DNA from: Marisediminitalea aggregata
Lineage (GTDB): Bacteria > Pseudomonadota > Gammaproteobacteria > Enterobacterales > Alteromonadaceae
Direction: 5' to 3'
Assembly: GCF_900129565.1 (NCBI RefSeq)
Contig: NZ_FQWD01000003.1
Span: 372,001 to 436,000 of the forward strand
DNA length: 64,000 nt
Below the pieces are notes generated by a model that worked only from the letters and a program-made list of their open reading frames with translations, made no database searches and was not told the DNA's origin. Shown here piece after piece: positions 8,899 through 18,692 of this stretch; positions within the stretch are counted from its first letter, which is position 1, and each line of letters opens with the position of its first letter. Position numbers and translations under genes: made by a program.

Positions 8899-10107
8899 TT
8901 ACGCCGGCGCTTTTACAAACTGGATATTACGCTTTCGCATTAATACACAACTCAGAGCCCACATCAGGAAACCGCCGAAGAACAGCATTGCTGAAGCGTA
9001 GCCAGTTTGATTGAACGTAGCGCCACCAGCAAGCAGTGCGCCACCGACCCAGGGACCAATCGCATTTGCTGTATTAAAAGCACACTGTACCAGCGCCCCA
9101 ATCATTGCATGGCCTGTAGGAGACACATCAAGTAGCATTGACTGAATAACCGCCGCTAAGCCTACACTCGCGCCCAAACAAAATACCGCCAGATACAACA
9201 ACCAGATGTTGTGCGCAGCCTGAACGTATAGAACAGCAATGACCACACTGCATAACAAGGCTATGCCTGTGGTGCTAACAGGTGATTTGTCTGCCAGCTT
9301 TCCACACGCCCAGTTCCCAATAGTGGTACCAATACCAAACATCATCATGGCAATTGAGATGGTGTATTCCGGCGTTTCGGTAACCACTAAAATCGTGTCT
9401 GCCAGGTAAGTGTAAATACAAAATACGCCGCCAAAACCGATAAAGATGATGCCGGAGATGGACCAGACCAGCTTGTTCTTCAACACGCCGAACTCATCTT
9501 TCAGACTGGTCGGCTTGGTAACCGGGCTACTTGGCACCAGTTTATACACCAATAAGGTCGCTACCAGCGCAAGTACCGCAACAATGGCCATACACAGTCG
9601 CCAACTGACATACTGCCCCACCAGGGTCGCCATGGGCACACCAACAATTGTGGCAATGGTTAATCCGGAAAACACAAAAGACATATAACTCGCGCGTTTT
9701 CCCATTGGCGCCATACTGGCAGCGACCAGTAACGACGTCGCAAAATAAGCACCATGCGGCAGGCCCGACAGCACCCGGTAAAACACCATTTCGGGCAACG
9801 ACGTTGCAATCGCACTTAATCCATTTGCAACACACATCATGCCAGTAAACAACATCAATGCGGTTCGGCGGTTCATCTTATTGGTGAGCAACATGAACAA
9901 CGGGGCGCCTATAACCACACCAATGGCATAACCGCTGATCACATACCCCGCAGCAGATGGCGTAACATCAAACGATGCCGCAATGAGCGGCAGCATCGAC
10001 ATCGATGCAAACTCAGTTAAACCAAGAATAAACGTCCCCAGAGCCATAATAAAAATTGGCCAGAAAGTGGACGAATTACCAGACACTTGTGGTGCAGTGA
10101 CAGACAT
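8899..10107 (-). CDS. MFS drug/sugar efflux transporter (DHA1, AraJ-like)
   Basis: A 402-residue protein with twelve predicted membrane segments. The loop 2-3 motif (LLTNKMNRRTALML) of the major facilitator superfamily is present, as are the first-helix features of the AraJ/YdhP-type DHA1 family (GLTEFASMSMLPLIA). The frame is open 18 codons further, but ATG at 10107 is chosen because AAGAGG lies six bases before it. The substrate cannot be read from sequence. A perfect -10 box and a large dyad lie about 195 bp upstream, implying a long leader and a local regulator site. Confidence 0.85.
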   Translation of the reverse strand: MSVTAPQVSGNSSTFWPIFIMALGTFILGLTEFASMSMLPLIAASFDVTPSAAGYVISGYAIGVVIGAPLFMLLTNKMNRRTALMLFTGMMCVANGLSAIATSLPEMVFYRVLSGLPHGAYFATSLLVAASMAPMGKRASYMSFVFSGLTIATIVGVPMATLVGQYVSWRLCMAIVAVLALVATLLVYKLVPSSPVTKPTSLKDEFGVLKNKLVWSISGIIFIGFGGVFCIYTYLADTILVVTETPEYTISIAMMMFGIGTTIGNWACGKLADKSPVSTTGIALLCSVVIAVLYVQAAHNIWLLYLAVFCLGASVGLAAVIQSMLLDVSPTGHAMIGALVQCAFNTANAIGPWVGGALLAGGATFNQTGYASAMLFFGGFLMWALSCVLMRKRNIQFVKAPA

Positions 10108-10301
10108 GAAACCTCTTAAATCGTGTAAAAACAATAGACAATCAACCCCGGGCATTACCATGCATCGAGGGCTTAAGTATAACTGTGTAGGGAAATCAGC
10201 AGTCCGGCTGAATAATTCGGCGAGTCTTTAGAGTTGTAGGTAAATGAAGCGACTTGCCGATGCATAATTTGTATTTTTTGGCTGAAAATCAGCTTGGTAT
10301 G

Positions 10302-10345
10302 ATTATACGCGACATCAGGCTTAAGTATAAAGCCCAATTGTCGCG
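10302..10345 (-). promoter_or_regulatory. Promoter with overlapping dyad upstream of the MFS gene
   Basis: On the minus strand a perfect TATAAT (10307-10302) is preceded by TTTATA at 18 bp. Spanning this spacer is a two-tier inverted repeat: outer arms CGCGACA (10308-10314) and TGTCGCG (10339-10345), and inner arms GGCTT and AAGCC (10318-10322, 10330-10334). Its position over the promoter fits a repressor operator. No T run follows, so a terminator of the preceding gene is less likely. Confidence 0.45.
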
Positions 10346-10390
10346 TTAATTTGTGTATTAGCCCAGTATTTTTATTTTTAGCAAGTACAC

Positions 10391-10756
10391 CTAAGGTAAG
10401 TAATCTTCGCCGGCTGCCGCGGTAAAGGCCATTTCCACTAACCAGTCGGGGTCCGCCAGTTCCACTTTGACACAGGCACGACTCGGTGCCGTTCCTTCAT
10501 CAAACCAGTTGTCCCACACCGCATTCAAGCGTTCGACATTGGCAAAATCAGTTATGTAAATCGTGACCGTTAAAATGCGGCTTTTGTCGCTGCCGATTAA
10601 CGCCAGCATGTCTTCTGCCTGCTTAAATACCTGCTCAACCTGACCTTCAATATCCGTGATGCCCTCACATTCCGGCACTTCCACAAAATTGGCAATACCG
10701 TTAAATACGGTGATTTCTGACCAGCGACGCGTTGGGTTTATGCGATGAATTTTCAT
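10391..10756 (-). CDS. RidA-family protein, YoaB-like
   Basis: A 121-residue protein of the YjgF/YER057c/UK114 (Rid) family, closest in pattern to E. coli YoaB: the N-terminus reads INPTRRWSEITVFNG and the active-site arginine is in APSRACVKVEL. The classical RidA glutamate of the VEIEAIA end is replaced (LVEMAFTAA), so the enamine/imine deaminase activity of RidA proper cannot be assumed. It is divergent from the MBL hydrolase gene at 10872. Confidence 0.85.
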   Translation of the reverse strand: MKIHRINPTRRWSEITVFNGIANFVEVPECEGITDIEGQVEQVFKQAEDMLALIGSDKSRILTVTIYITDFANVERLNAVWDNWFDEGTAPSRACVKVELADPDWLVEMAFTAAAGEDYLP

Positions 10757-10871
10757 AACCGTCCTAATTGAATTGAGTGCGCGCAGTATACAGACAAGCT
10801 AGCGACGATGCATCGACATCAATAACACTCACTTGATATAGTAGGAAGTACACCAATAAGGATTTAAAAGC

Positions 10872-11516
10872 ATGAACGTCGTTGTTATTCCCGTTACGCC
10901 TTTTGCACAAAACTGTTCCCTTATCTGGGATCCTGCCACTATGGAGGGCGCGCTGGTTGACCCGGGTGGTGACGTGGAAAAGATTCAACAGGCAGTGGCG
11001 AGCCACGGCGTTAGCATCAAAAAAATCATTCTGACTCACGGACACCTGGACCATGTGGGCGGCACACTGGCAGTTGCTAAGCACTACGACGCCCCCATTG
11101 TTGGTCCACATACCGGCGATAAGTTCTGGCTGGATGCCCTTATGCAGCAAAGTCAGATGTTCGGCTTTCCGCCTTCGACACCATTCAACCCTGATCAATG
11201 GTTAAATGAGGGCGACACAATTTCGGTTGGTAACCTGACTCTGGAAGTGCTGCACTGCCCCGGCCATACCCCCGGCCATGTTGCGTTGGTGGAACGCACC
11301 AGTAATCAAGTCATCGTTGGTGATATTTTGTTTGCCGGTTCAATAGGCCGCACCGACTTTCCTCAGGGCAACCATGCACAATTACTGGAAGCAATTCGCA
11401 CAAAACTGTTTACTCTTCCCGATGAAATGAAAGTCTACCCGGGTCACGGCCCTACCACGACGATTGGTAAAGAGCGCACCACCAACCCCTTTGTCGCTGA
11501 CAGCAAATACGGATAA
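10872..11516 (+). CDS. YcbL-type MBL-fold hydrolase (glyoxalase II-like)
   Basis: A 214-residue metallo-beta-lactamase fold protein. The metal motif is THGHLDH (H56, H58, D60, H61), with later ligands in CPGHTPGH, VGDILF and YPGHGPTT. The length and the ending are those of E. coli YcbL rather than full-length GloB, which is encoded separately at 42771. YcbL enzymes hydrolyse S-D-lactoylglutathione in vitro. AAGGA lies about 10 bases before the ATG. Confidence 0.88.
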   Translation: MNVVVIPVTPFAQNCSLIWDPATMEGALVDPGGDVEKIQQAVASHGVSIKKIILTHGHLDHVGGTLAVAKHYDAPIVGPHTGDKFWLDALMQQSQMFGFPPSTPFNPDQWLNEGDTISVGNLTLEVLHCPGHTPGHVALVERTSNQVIVGDILFAGSIGRTDFPQGNHAQLLEAIRTKLFTLPDEMKVYPGHGPTTTIGKERTTNPFVADSKYG

Positions 11517-11644
11517 CAAACAAAACGACGCGTTGTATCCATAGGAAATCCCAATAGTTAACAAAAAAATAACTATTTGATTAGACCTGCACCGTACTCC
11601 ACCATTTCGTTGGCCAATGTAAGACAACGAAAAGGAAAAATACG

Positions 11645-12580
11645 ATGAAGGCTTTGCTTAAGTGTGCGCTGTTGCTCGTCATCAGTGCCAGTGGACTATC
11701 AACAGCGTTTGCCCAACAGCCTCAGGGCATTTCAATGAAAAATACCGAAGCACAGGCGTTTCTCGGCACGCCCATTCGACTGTACCCGGACAATACAGAT
11801 ATGCAGACTGGTGACCGCGAACAATGGGGACATCTGTCGCTGTCACTCCCAGGCGGCTTCACCAGCAACCAGTATTTAATTCGCAATGTAACAAACCCTT
11901 CACTGTACGCTTTTTTGCCTGAGCCCGGCACATCTACGGGTACCGCCGTTATTGTGGCCCCGGGTGGTGCGTTTCTGTCGCTGGCAGTGCAAACAGAGGG
12001 CGCAGACATCGCCCGGGCGCTCAATAAACGCGGCATTACCGCATTTGTTTTAACCTATACCCTCAACAAAACACCTCGTGATATACCTGGCTACCAGAAA
12101 ATAGTCGCCGATGTATTTGGCGCTAAGGCGCGTGGAGAAGAGCCTGATATTTTTGTGCCGCAAGCTCCTCAGGATGCCTTAACGGCACTGCGCTACGTGA
12201 AAACACATGCCAGTAAATACAATGTGGATCCGGCAAAAATAGGCTTCATGGGTTTCTCTGCAGGTGCCATGACTTCAATTTCAGCGTCAATCGCAGACAC
12301 CGACAACCGCCCTGCTTTTCTGGGATACGTTTACGGTCCCATGAATGCCATTGAAGTACCGGCCAATGCCCCGCCGCTGTTCGCCGCCATCGCGCTGGAT
12401 GATGGCCTATTTGGGCGTATGGGACTGGAACTCGTGGGGGCATGGCAAAAACAAAACCTGCCGGTTGAACTGCACGCCTACGAAAAAGGCGAGCATGGAT
12501 TCGGCGCCGGACGCCCCGGTACTACAAGCATGGGCATGATAGACCAGTTTGTGGCCTGGTTGGCAACGCACAACATGTAG
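11645..12580 (+). CDS. Secreted alpha/beta-hydrolase, acetyl-esterase type
   Basis: A 311-residue protein with a signal peptide ending STAFA-Q near residue 23. The oxyanion motif is PGGAF, the nucleophile elbow is GFSAG with S205, and likely acid and base are the Asp of ALDDGLF and the His of GEHGFG. Together these resemble the BD-FAE/acetyl-xylan-esterase-like group of periplasmic hydrolases. The substrate is unknown. AAGGAAA precedes the ATG. It is convergent with the permease gene 24 bases away, with no hairpin between them. Confidence 0.85.
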   Translation: MKALLKCALLLVISASGLSTAFAQQPQGISMKNTEAQAFLGTPIRLYPDNTDMQTGDREQWGHLSLSLPGGFTSNQYLIRNVTNPSLYAFLPEPGTSTGTAVIVAPGGAFLSLAVQTEGADIARALNKRGITAFVLTYTLNKTPRDIPGYQKIVADVFGAKARGEEPDIFVPQAPQDALTALRYVKTHASKYNVDPAKIGFMGFSAGAMTSISASIADTDNRPAFLGYVYGPMNAIEVPANAPPLFAAIALDDGLFGRMGLELVGAWQKQNLPVELHAYEKGEHGFGAGRPGTTSMGMIDQFVAWLATHNM

Positions 12581-12604
12581 TTCCCAGCCCTACGAAGCCT
12601 AAAC

Positions 12605-14230
12605 TTAACGCAGGACCGCTGCTAATACTGCTCCCATCGTGCCGGCTAACACCGCATATAACAGCAGTACCACAGCGGTCCGTTTCAGAATATTCCCGTC
12701 CTGGTGCTGCAAGCCAAGGATGGCCGTAACTGCCACTATGTTGTTTATGCACACCATATTACCCATTGCTGCGCCAACATTTTGCAGAGCCATGGTAACG
12801 GCAAGCGGCAATCCCAACTCAGCGGCAATGGTATATTGAATGCCCGAAAACGTGAGATTTGAAATAGTCGCAGAACCGGAAAAAAATGAGCCCAATGCTC
12901 CGAGAACCGGTGCGAAAAAAGCCCAGTTGTCGCCCGCGAGCGAGGCTAGATGCCCACCAATGTGAGAGACAGCCGAATCAGCGTCGCCTAACATCATCAT
13001 ATTCACGAACACCAGCGCACCGAGCAGTGCCCATAGCGGGTTTATCATTCGCGACGCCGTTTGCCCGCATATTGACTTCATGCGCGTAGAAAATTCTCCG
13101 GGGCCATAGCTAACAACACTGGCAAGGGCAATCACGACAAATGGAATAAGTGAAGGCACGTACAACAGACTATGGCGCCACTGGGTCGTGGTATCCAGAA
13201 TACTGCTAAGGGTAACGACCAGACTGGTACTGACCGACAGCTGCCCAAGCCAACCAAACGATACCGCAACATAAGGCTCGGTTGCCTGCAATAGCCCTTT
13301 TAATCCCAGCTCTGGTAAACGGGTTACGACCAATAACAAAATGGTGCCCCACAGGGGAAACGCGGCTTTTATCAGCGCCCGTGTCGACGGTTTGTTAAGA
13401 CTATCTGCCTGGCCAGCGCCACGGTTTTCTGTTCCAGCTATCTTATCCAGGCCAATGCCAAACCTGGCCAGCAACACGGTGAGTACCAGACCAACAAAAC
13501 CACCCAGCAAAGACGGAAATTCCACACTATAAAAACTCAGCGCCAGATAAGGCAATGTGCAGGCACAGGTTGCCAGCAACACAAACAGGCCGTTTCTGAA
13601 AATACAACGCCAGTCGGGCATCACCAGTCGCAATGCGATAAAAACAATGACAGGCGCAATCAGCGTATTCATACCCGCGGCATATTGCGCACTTGCCATC
13701 AGTGTTGACTGTGGCAATGACAACAGTGAGAGTCCAAACCAGACCGGCGTCCCCATGGCACCGAACGTCACCGGTACGGTATTAAGTACCAGACAAAACA
13801 TGGCCACCCGCAAGGGCGCGAAACCCAACCCACACAGCACCGGTGCCGCGATCGCCGCCGGCGTACCAAACCCACTCGCCCCTTCAATGAGAAAAGCAAA
13901 CGCCCATCCAACAATCATTAACTGAGCAATGTGATTGCTGCTTACCTGATTAAGCCCTTGCTTTAAGGTATCCAGTGCGCCGGTTATTTCCATACTTTTA
14001 AACAGAAACACCGCGCCGCCAATGATCGCCAGAGGCGTGAACGCCAGTAATATCCCGCTTATGACGTTAGCGTGAACAACCGCAAGCGATTGCCCGCCCT
14101 GCCAAAGCGCCAGTGCATAGGCAACGAAAGCACACAGTGGTAGCGCTTTGCTCGACGCCATGCTGTTGGGCTTTACCATCAAATAAATTAACAAAATCAG
14201 TGGCGCATAAGCCGCCAGAAGCGTGTGCAT
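12605..14230 (-). CDS. LctP-family lactate permease
   Basis: A 541-residue membrane protein with about 13 hydrophobic segments. It has the LctP/LldP (TC 2.A.14) hallmarks: IEGASGFGTPAAIAAPVL near residue 115 and FSGSATISNLTFSGIQ near the C-terminus. The family imports L- or D-lactate and glycolate with protons. No lactate dehydrogenase gene is adjacent. An AraC-type regulator gene starts 109 bases upstream in the same direction and may be cotranscribed, but the regulator's more obvious target is the divergent acyl-CoA ligase. Confidence 0.9.
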   Translation of the reverse strand: MHTLLAAYAPLILLIYLMVKPNSMASSKALPLCAFVAYALALWQGGQSLAVVHANVISGILLAFTPLAIIGGAVFLFKSMEITGALDTLKQGLNQVSSNHIAQLMIVGWAFAFLIEGASGFGTPAAIAAPVLCGLGFAPLRVAMFCLVLNTVPVTFGAMGTPVWFGLSLLSLPQSTLMASAQYAAGMNTLIAPVIVFIALRLVMPDWRCIFRNGLFVLLATCACTLPYLALSFYSVEFPSLLGGFVGLVLTVLLARFGIGLDKIAGTENRGAGQADSLNKPSTRALIKAAFPLWGTILLLVVTRLPELGLKGLLQATEPYVAVSFGWLGQLSVSTSLVVTLSSILDTTTQWRHSLLYVPSLIPFVVIALASVVSYGPGEFSTRMKSICGQTASRMINPLWALLGALVFVNMMMLGDADSAVSHIGGHLASLAGDNWAFFAPVLGALGSFFSGSATISNLTFSGIQYTIAAELGLPLAVTMALQNVGAAMGNMVCINNIVAVTAILGLQHQDGNILKRTAVVLLLYAVLAGTMGAVLAAVLR

Positions 14231-14339
14231 TGAAGCGCGTTCCGTGCCAGAACATGAGTACTACTGTAAAACAATCACCTCGAGAAATGAACGTAGCCAG
14301 GGCCTGTTTATCTTTGATACAACGCAATAGTTTGTACTT

Positions 14340-15353
14340 TTAGTGGGTCTCAGATAGTCGCGCTTGCAGAGGGGCAACGGCAAACCAACGCCTAAACGCG
14401 CGGGTAAAGTTACCCGTATGGCGGAACCCCAGCCGGTAACTGATCTCTGCCAGCGGTAAATGGCCAGATGTAACCCAGTGCCAGGCTTGTTTCTTACGCA
14501 GTGCATCCAGCACCTGCTGAAATGAGGCATTTTTGTCGTGCAACCGGCGTTGCAGCGTTCGAAGGCTGAGTCCAAGTTCGTCTGCCGCACCCTGAGCGGT
14601 TAGGTTGCCCAGCGGTAAATGACTCAATAACAGCGATTCGAGCCTGGCCCGCAGATCGGCCCGGTCCATGCGGGCAACGTAGTCAGCAACTAACACATCA
14701 TTTTGTGCAGCCAATTCCGGGCTGGCGGTGAGCAAAGGCTGATGCATCGCCTCGCGCCGGAACAAAATTCGGTCGTAGGCAGCATTAAAATAGACCGGAC
14801 ATTTAAACAATCGTTGCCAGGGTGTTGGGTCTTCCGGTTGTGGGCGACTCAACCATACTTGCTCGGGCTTAAAATCAGGCCGGTAGATATGCCGGGCGGT
14901 GAGCACGCAGGTACCGATAAACGCGTCCGTTTCTGAGGCACACCAAGCGGAGATCGCCGGATCGCGATGAAGAGATATTTCAACGCTATCATCCAATGTG
15001 TTGATATGCAGCGTCCCGTAATCAGCAAACATCCTGAAATTGTCACATAAACGGGCAAAACCGTCGCGAACGGTATTACTCGCCCATATCGCAAAACCCA
15101 GTGCATGCCAGGATGTGGGGCGCACAAAACTCGCCACTGTTAACCCCAACGCGGGATCATCGGTCACAGTAAGGGCCAGGCGCCACAAGCGATTAAGCTG
15201 CGAGAGTGAACAACGGGCTTCAGGCAGTGCAGTCTGTACGGGCTCTATCCCTACCCGCTGCAACAGGGCTTTACCGTCGATACCATACGCATTCACAGCC
15301 CGGCTGATTACCAACGGCCAACTACCAATCACGCTATATGAGGATTCTGACAT
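14340..15353 (-). CDS. AraC-family transcriptional regulator
   Basis: A 337-residue protein. Residues about 20-205 fit the arabinose-binding-like N-terminal domain of the OruR/ArgR-type AraC group. Residues about 235-335 form the double helix-turn-helix domain (TAQGAADELGLSLRTLQRRL and ISYRLGFRHTGNFTRAFRRW). The gene is divergent from the acyl-CoA ligase at 15551 across a 197-base spacer, so control of that ligase by a fatty-acid or related ligand is a reasonable inference. No strong terminator separates it from the permease gene downstream. Confidence 0.9.
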   Translation of the reverse strand: MSESSYSVIGSWPLVISRAVNAYGIDGKALLQRVGIEPVQTALPEARCSLSQLNRLWRLALTVTDDPALGLTVASFVRPTSWHALGFAIWASNTVRDGFARLCDNFRMFADYGTLHINTLDDSVEISLHRDPAISAWCASETDAFIGTCVLTARHIYRPDFKPEQVWLSRPQPEDPTPWQRLFKCPVYFNAAYDRILFRREAMHQPLLTASPELAAQNDVLVADYVARMDRADLRARLESLLLSHLPLGNLTAQGAADELGLSLRTLQRRLHDKNASFQQVLDALRKKQAWHWVTSGHLPLAEISYRLGFRHTGNFTRAFRRWFAVAPLQARLSETH

Positions 15354-15550
15354 GCTCTAACACATTGTTTTGTATTCGATATATTAGTTCACTCTAACGT
15401 GCTGAGATTGCCTGCTCAAGCACTATTTATCTTTATACGCCAAAGCAGTATCTCTTTACGCCAATAAATTGCCAAACTACATTTTTTTAACAACAATGAA
15501 ACAACTTTTCGTCCAGTACGTAGTCTGCTGGTAAACAATGGAGATGTGTC

Positions 15551-17203
15551 ATGCCAACAAAAATTCTGTCTGGTGCCGATAATGCCCACGCCTTTCCCCT
15601 GCTTATAAAGCATATCTTTGCATCAGCGGGTCGCTTTGAGCCCGACAACCAAATCATCTATCGCGGCGAGCAACATTTCAGCTACGCTGATTTCACCCGC
15701 CGGGTTCAGCAACTGGCCAATGCCCTCAGCGCCGCAGGCGTTCGCGAAGGCGATACTGTGGCAGTCATGGACTGGGACAGTCATCGCTATCTGGAGTGTT
15801 ATTTCGCTGTGCCGATGCTGGGCGCCGTGCTGCACCACGTCAATATTCGCCTGTCACCTGAGCAAGTGGCCTATACCATGAATCACGCCGAAGACTCTCT
15901 GGTCCTGGTTCACGATGACTTTATGCCATTGGCCGATCAGTTGGCGCCGCATCTGGCGACGGTACAAGGGTACATTCGCCTTGCTGATTCACCCGATTCT
16001 GCCTGCCCTGCTACGCAAAACATCACGCCACTGGGTGAGTATGAATCATTGCTGGCCGCGAACTGTGACGTATGCGAATTTCCCGACTTCGACGAAAACA
16101 GTATTGCGACGACCTTTTATACAACCGGCACAACGGGTAATCCGAAAGGCGTGTACTTCAGCCACCGTCAGTTAGTATTACACACGCTGAATATGGTAGG
16201 CATGCTGGGCAGTTATGAGGGGTTGCCGTTATTGCGTTCAAACTCGGTATACATGCCCATTACCCCTATGTTCCATGTTCATGCCTGGGGCGTGCCCTAT
16301 GCGGCTGTCATGCTCAACTGCACGCAAATCTACCCGGGGCGTTACGAGCCCAATATGCTGGTTGACCTGATCCAACGCTACAAGGTCGATTTCTCGCACT
16401 GTGTTCCCACCATTCTGCAAATGTTACTGGGCTGCGAGAAAGGTCAGGCAACCCGGTTTGATGGCTGGAAAATACTGATTGGCGGCAGCGCCCTGCCCAA
16501 AGGCCTGGCCCATGCAGCCGTTGATAAGGGTGCCGATATCTACTCGGCATATGGTATGTCGGAAACCTGCCCGCTGCTTACCGTAACACACCTGAACAAA
16601 GCGCAACGCGCATTGCCCGCCGAGGAGCAACTTGCATACCGCACGTTAACCGGCGTGCCGTCGAATATGGTGGACTTATCCATTTCAGAACCCGATGGCA
16701 GTACGGTAGCTCACGACGGTAAAGCCGTAGGTGAAATTACAGTCCAAACCCCATGGCTGACGCAGGGCTACTTCAAGGAAGAGGAAAAACAGGAAGCATT
16801 ATGGGAAGGGGGTCGCCTGCATACCGGTGACGTTGCCAGTATCCGCCCGGATGGCTTCGTTGAAATCAAAGACCGCATTAAAGATGTGATCAAAACGGGG
16901 GGAGAATGGCTGTCCTCCATCGAACTTGAAGACTTGATCAGTCAGCATGCTGATGTTGCCGCCGTCGCGGTCGTTGGTATTCCGGATGCAAAATGGGGTG
17001 AACGTCCTTTCGCTATGGTCGTCCCCAAGGTTTCGTCTCTCACGGCTGAGACACTACAGACGCATCTGATGCAATTTGTGGATTCCGGACATATTTCAAA
17101 ATGGGCCGTTCCCGAGAAAATTGCCATGGTGGAAGACATTCCCAAAACGTCCGTAGGCAAAATCAACAAGAAAGCCATACGAGAAGAACTGGCAGACCAG
17201 TAA
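15551..17203 (+). CDS. AlkK-like fatty-acyl-CoA ligase (AMP-forming)
   Basis: A 550-residue ANL-superfamily enzyme. The ATP-binding P-loop is [12 protein letters not shown] (about 190-201), the A5 motif is [11 protein letters not shown], and A7/A8 read [22 protein letters not shown]. The catalytic lysine is K537 in TSVGKINKK. The pattern resembles medium/long-chain acyl-CoA synthetases of the AlkK group. It activates a fatty acid to the CoA thioester in the cytoplasm. It is probably regulated by the divergent AraC protein and ends at a terminator. Confidence 0.9.
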   Translation: MPTKILSGADNAHAFPLLIKHIFASAGRFEPDNQIIYRGEQHFSYADFTRRVQQLANALSAAGVREGDTVAVMDWDSHRYLECYFAVPMLGAVLHHVNIRLSPEQVAYTMNHAEDSLVLVHDDFMPLADQLAPHLATVQGYIRLADSPDSACPATQNITPLGEYESLLAANCDVCEFPDFDENSIATTFYTTGTTGNPKGVYFSHRQLVLHTLNMVGMLGSYEGLPLLRSNSVYMPITPMFHVHAWGVPYAAVMLNCTQIYPGRYEPNMLVDLIQRYKVDFSHCVPTILQMLLGCEKGQATRFDGWKILIGGSALPKGLAHAAVDKGADIYSAYGMSETCPLLTVTHLNKAQRALPAEEQLAYRTLTGVPSNMVDLSISEPDGSTVAHDGKAVGEITVQTPWLTQGYFKEEEKQEALWEGGRLHTGDVASIRPDGFVEIKDRIKDVIKTGGEWLSSIELEDLISQHADVAAVAVVGIPDAKWGERPFAMVVPKVSSLTAETLQTHLMQFVDSGHISKWAVPEKIAMVEDIPKTSVGKINKKAIREELADQ

Positions 17204-17220
17204 CCCACTCATCGGTATCA

Positions 17221-17248
17221 AAACCGGGCGTATTGGCCCGGTTTCGAT
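17221..17248 (+). terminator. Bidirectional terminator after the acyl-CoA ligase
   Basis: A perfect 9-bp stem AAACCGGGC/GCCCGGTTT (17221-17229, 17236-17244) with a 6-base loop lies between two convergent genes. The A/T ends of the stem provide short T runs on both strands. Confidence 0.75.
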
Positions 17249-18117
17249 TAGCTCTTTATATAACCTGGTGCAATAGCCAGGTTTTCAACGTTGTTTAGGG
17301 TGAAGCGATTTTGTAACCACAGCTGGTATTCTGCCCCTTTTAACGTTGCCCGTTCAGTACAATCGACATTCCAGCGGCGTAATAAGTAACCAGCCATCGC
17401 GGCACGGACGTTAATAAGCAACTGGCTGTTTTCCATCCCGTAGTCCATTTCAATGGCAGTGGGAAACGACACGTTTTTGGGGTGCGGCACTAACTGTAGC
17501 GGCAACAGACGATGCCATTCAGCATCCTGTTCGCTTCGCTCTTCTGCGGCGGGCGACTGTTTAAGCGTGACTTTACTGATTCGGGTTAACACGAAATCGC
17601 GAAAGCTGTTGCTTTTGCGGTCATAGGCCCGCACGTGCCATCGCAACCCGTTGTCAACAATTGCATGTGGCACCAGCTCGCGGGCGTTTGAGCCACTGCT
17701 AAGCGAGGTGTAAATTACGCTGACCGCTTTGTTATTCAGTATCGCCTGAACCAGTTTAGCGACTATGAAAATATCAGGAATATTCAAACTGGACGGTGCT
17801 TCAACCGGGAAATGCATGTCACCAATGGCATCAAACCCATCGGAAATATCGTTGGCCAGTTTTGTTAACGTACGTTGGGCGTCGTGCTCAAATAGCGGTT
17901 TGAACTGCGCTGTCTGGTAGTAGCGTTTGCCACTTGAATCATAATCAAGATTCTCCGGCGCCAACTCTTTATAAAGATTGAAATCCCGGGAACCGGCTGA
18001 TAAACCAACTTCAAACCGGTTTATCAGATCCTGACGGTAAATAGCGCCTTTGAATAACAAACAAAAATCGATATACGCCAAACGCTGGCGCTGCGCAAAA
18101 CTAATACTGTCTAGCAT
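17248..18117 (-). CDS. WYL-domain transcriptional regulator, BrxR/CapW-like
   Basis: A 289-residue protein in three parts. A winged helix-turn-helix covers residues 1-85 (RQRLAYIDFCLLFKGAIYRQDLINRFEV, then DFNLYKELAPENLDYD). A WYL domain covers about 120-195 (VIYTSLSSGS..RELVPHAIVDNGLRWHVRAYD). A C-terminal WCX-like extension follows. This N-terminal pattern matches the BrxR/CapW group, homodimeric repressors found beside BREX, CBASS and other phage-defence genes. Here no defence gene is adjacent: its neighbours are a tiny membrane protein and ybiT. Its target and ligand are unknown. Confidence 0.85.
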   Translation of the reverse strand: MLDSISFAQRQRLAYIDFCLLFKGAIYRQDLINRFEVGLSAGSRDFNLYKELAPENLDYDSSGKRYYQTAQFKPLFEHDAQRTLTKLANDISDGFDAIGDMHFPVEAPSSLNIPDIFIVAKLVQAILNNKAVSVIYTSLSSGSNARELVPHAIVDNGLRWHVRAYDRKSNSFRDFVLTRISKVTLKQSPAAEERSEQDAEWHRLLPLQLVPHPKNVSFPTAIEMDYGMENSQLLINVRAAMAGYLLRRWNVDCTERATLKGAEYQLWLQNRFTLNNVENLAIAPGYIKS

Positions 18118-18238
18118 CGTCCCTTAGCCGAAAATATGATAATCGCACCAGTGTGGTTTATTTTAAGACGGGAGTAAAGGCACAATCGACGAAGTATAGA
18201 CCAATAGCTAATACGTTCGGCTACTCTGCCATCGGGCC

Positions 18239-18400
18239 TTATTTCGACTTATTTTTCGCCGCAGCATAAAAAGCGACACCCAGTGCCACGCCAATGCTTA
18301 CGCCCATCGCGACATTGTTTAGCGCAACGCCAATCGCGACGCCAATTGCTACCGCAGCACCAATACTGACCGCAGTCTTATTATTTTTGTTAGATTCCAT
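18239..18400 (-). CDS. Small glycine-rich membrane protein, 53 aa
   Basis: ATG at 18400 is preferred over the ATG 21 bases upstream because AAGGAA stands eight bases before it. The protein has a polar start (ESNKNNK), then about 38 residues made almost wholly of Gly, Ala, Val and Ile with repeated I-G-V-A and G-V-A-L patterns (glycine-zipper type), and a basic tail KNKSK. This could form one or two packed membrane helices. No family is recognised. The gene is isolated, between the WYL regulator and ybiT. Confidence 0.55.
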   Translation of the reverse strand: MESNKNNKTAVSIGAAVAIGVAIGVALNNVAMGVSIGVALGVAFYAAAKNKSK

Positions 18401-18692
18401 GTTAGTAATTCCTTTTTTCATAAACAGAAGAAGTGTTAGCTCAAAGAGTTCGCCAGATCTTTTCAGACAGTATCATGCGGAATACATCATCCTCAAATGT
18501 CTTTATTGTCTTCCTTTTTTAATGTTGAGGTCAGTCGCTGACCGTTTATCAGTGTGATTTGGCGAAAGTTTAACCAGACTCTCTTTACTCTTCGCACCTT
18601 AACCTTTATATTGCGCGCCGTGCACGAGTCCCCTCGCCTGCGTTATACGAGCTTTAACAGCCAGCCTTTTAAATTTATCCGGAAGTACCATT

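Noticed and set aside
11553..11577. AATAGTTA/TAACTATT hairpin between the MBL and esterase genes as a terminator
   Set aside because: The stem is AT-only and no T run follows, so the fold would be unstable.
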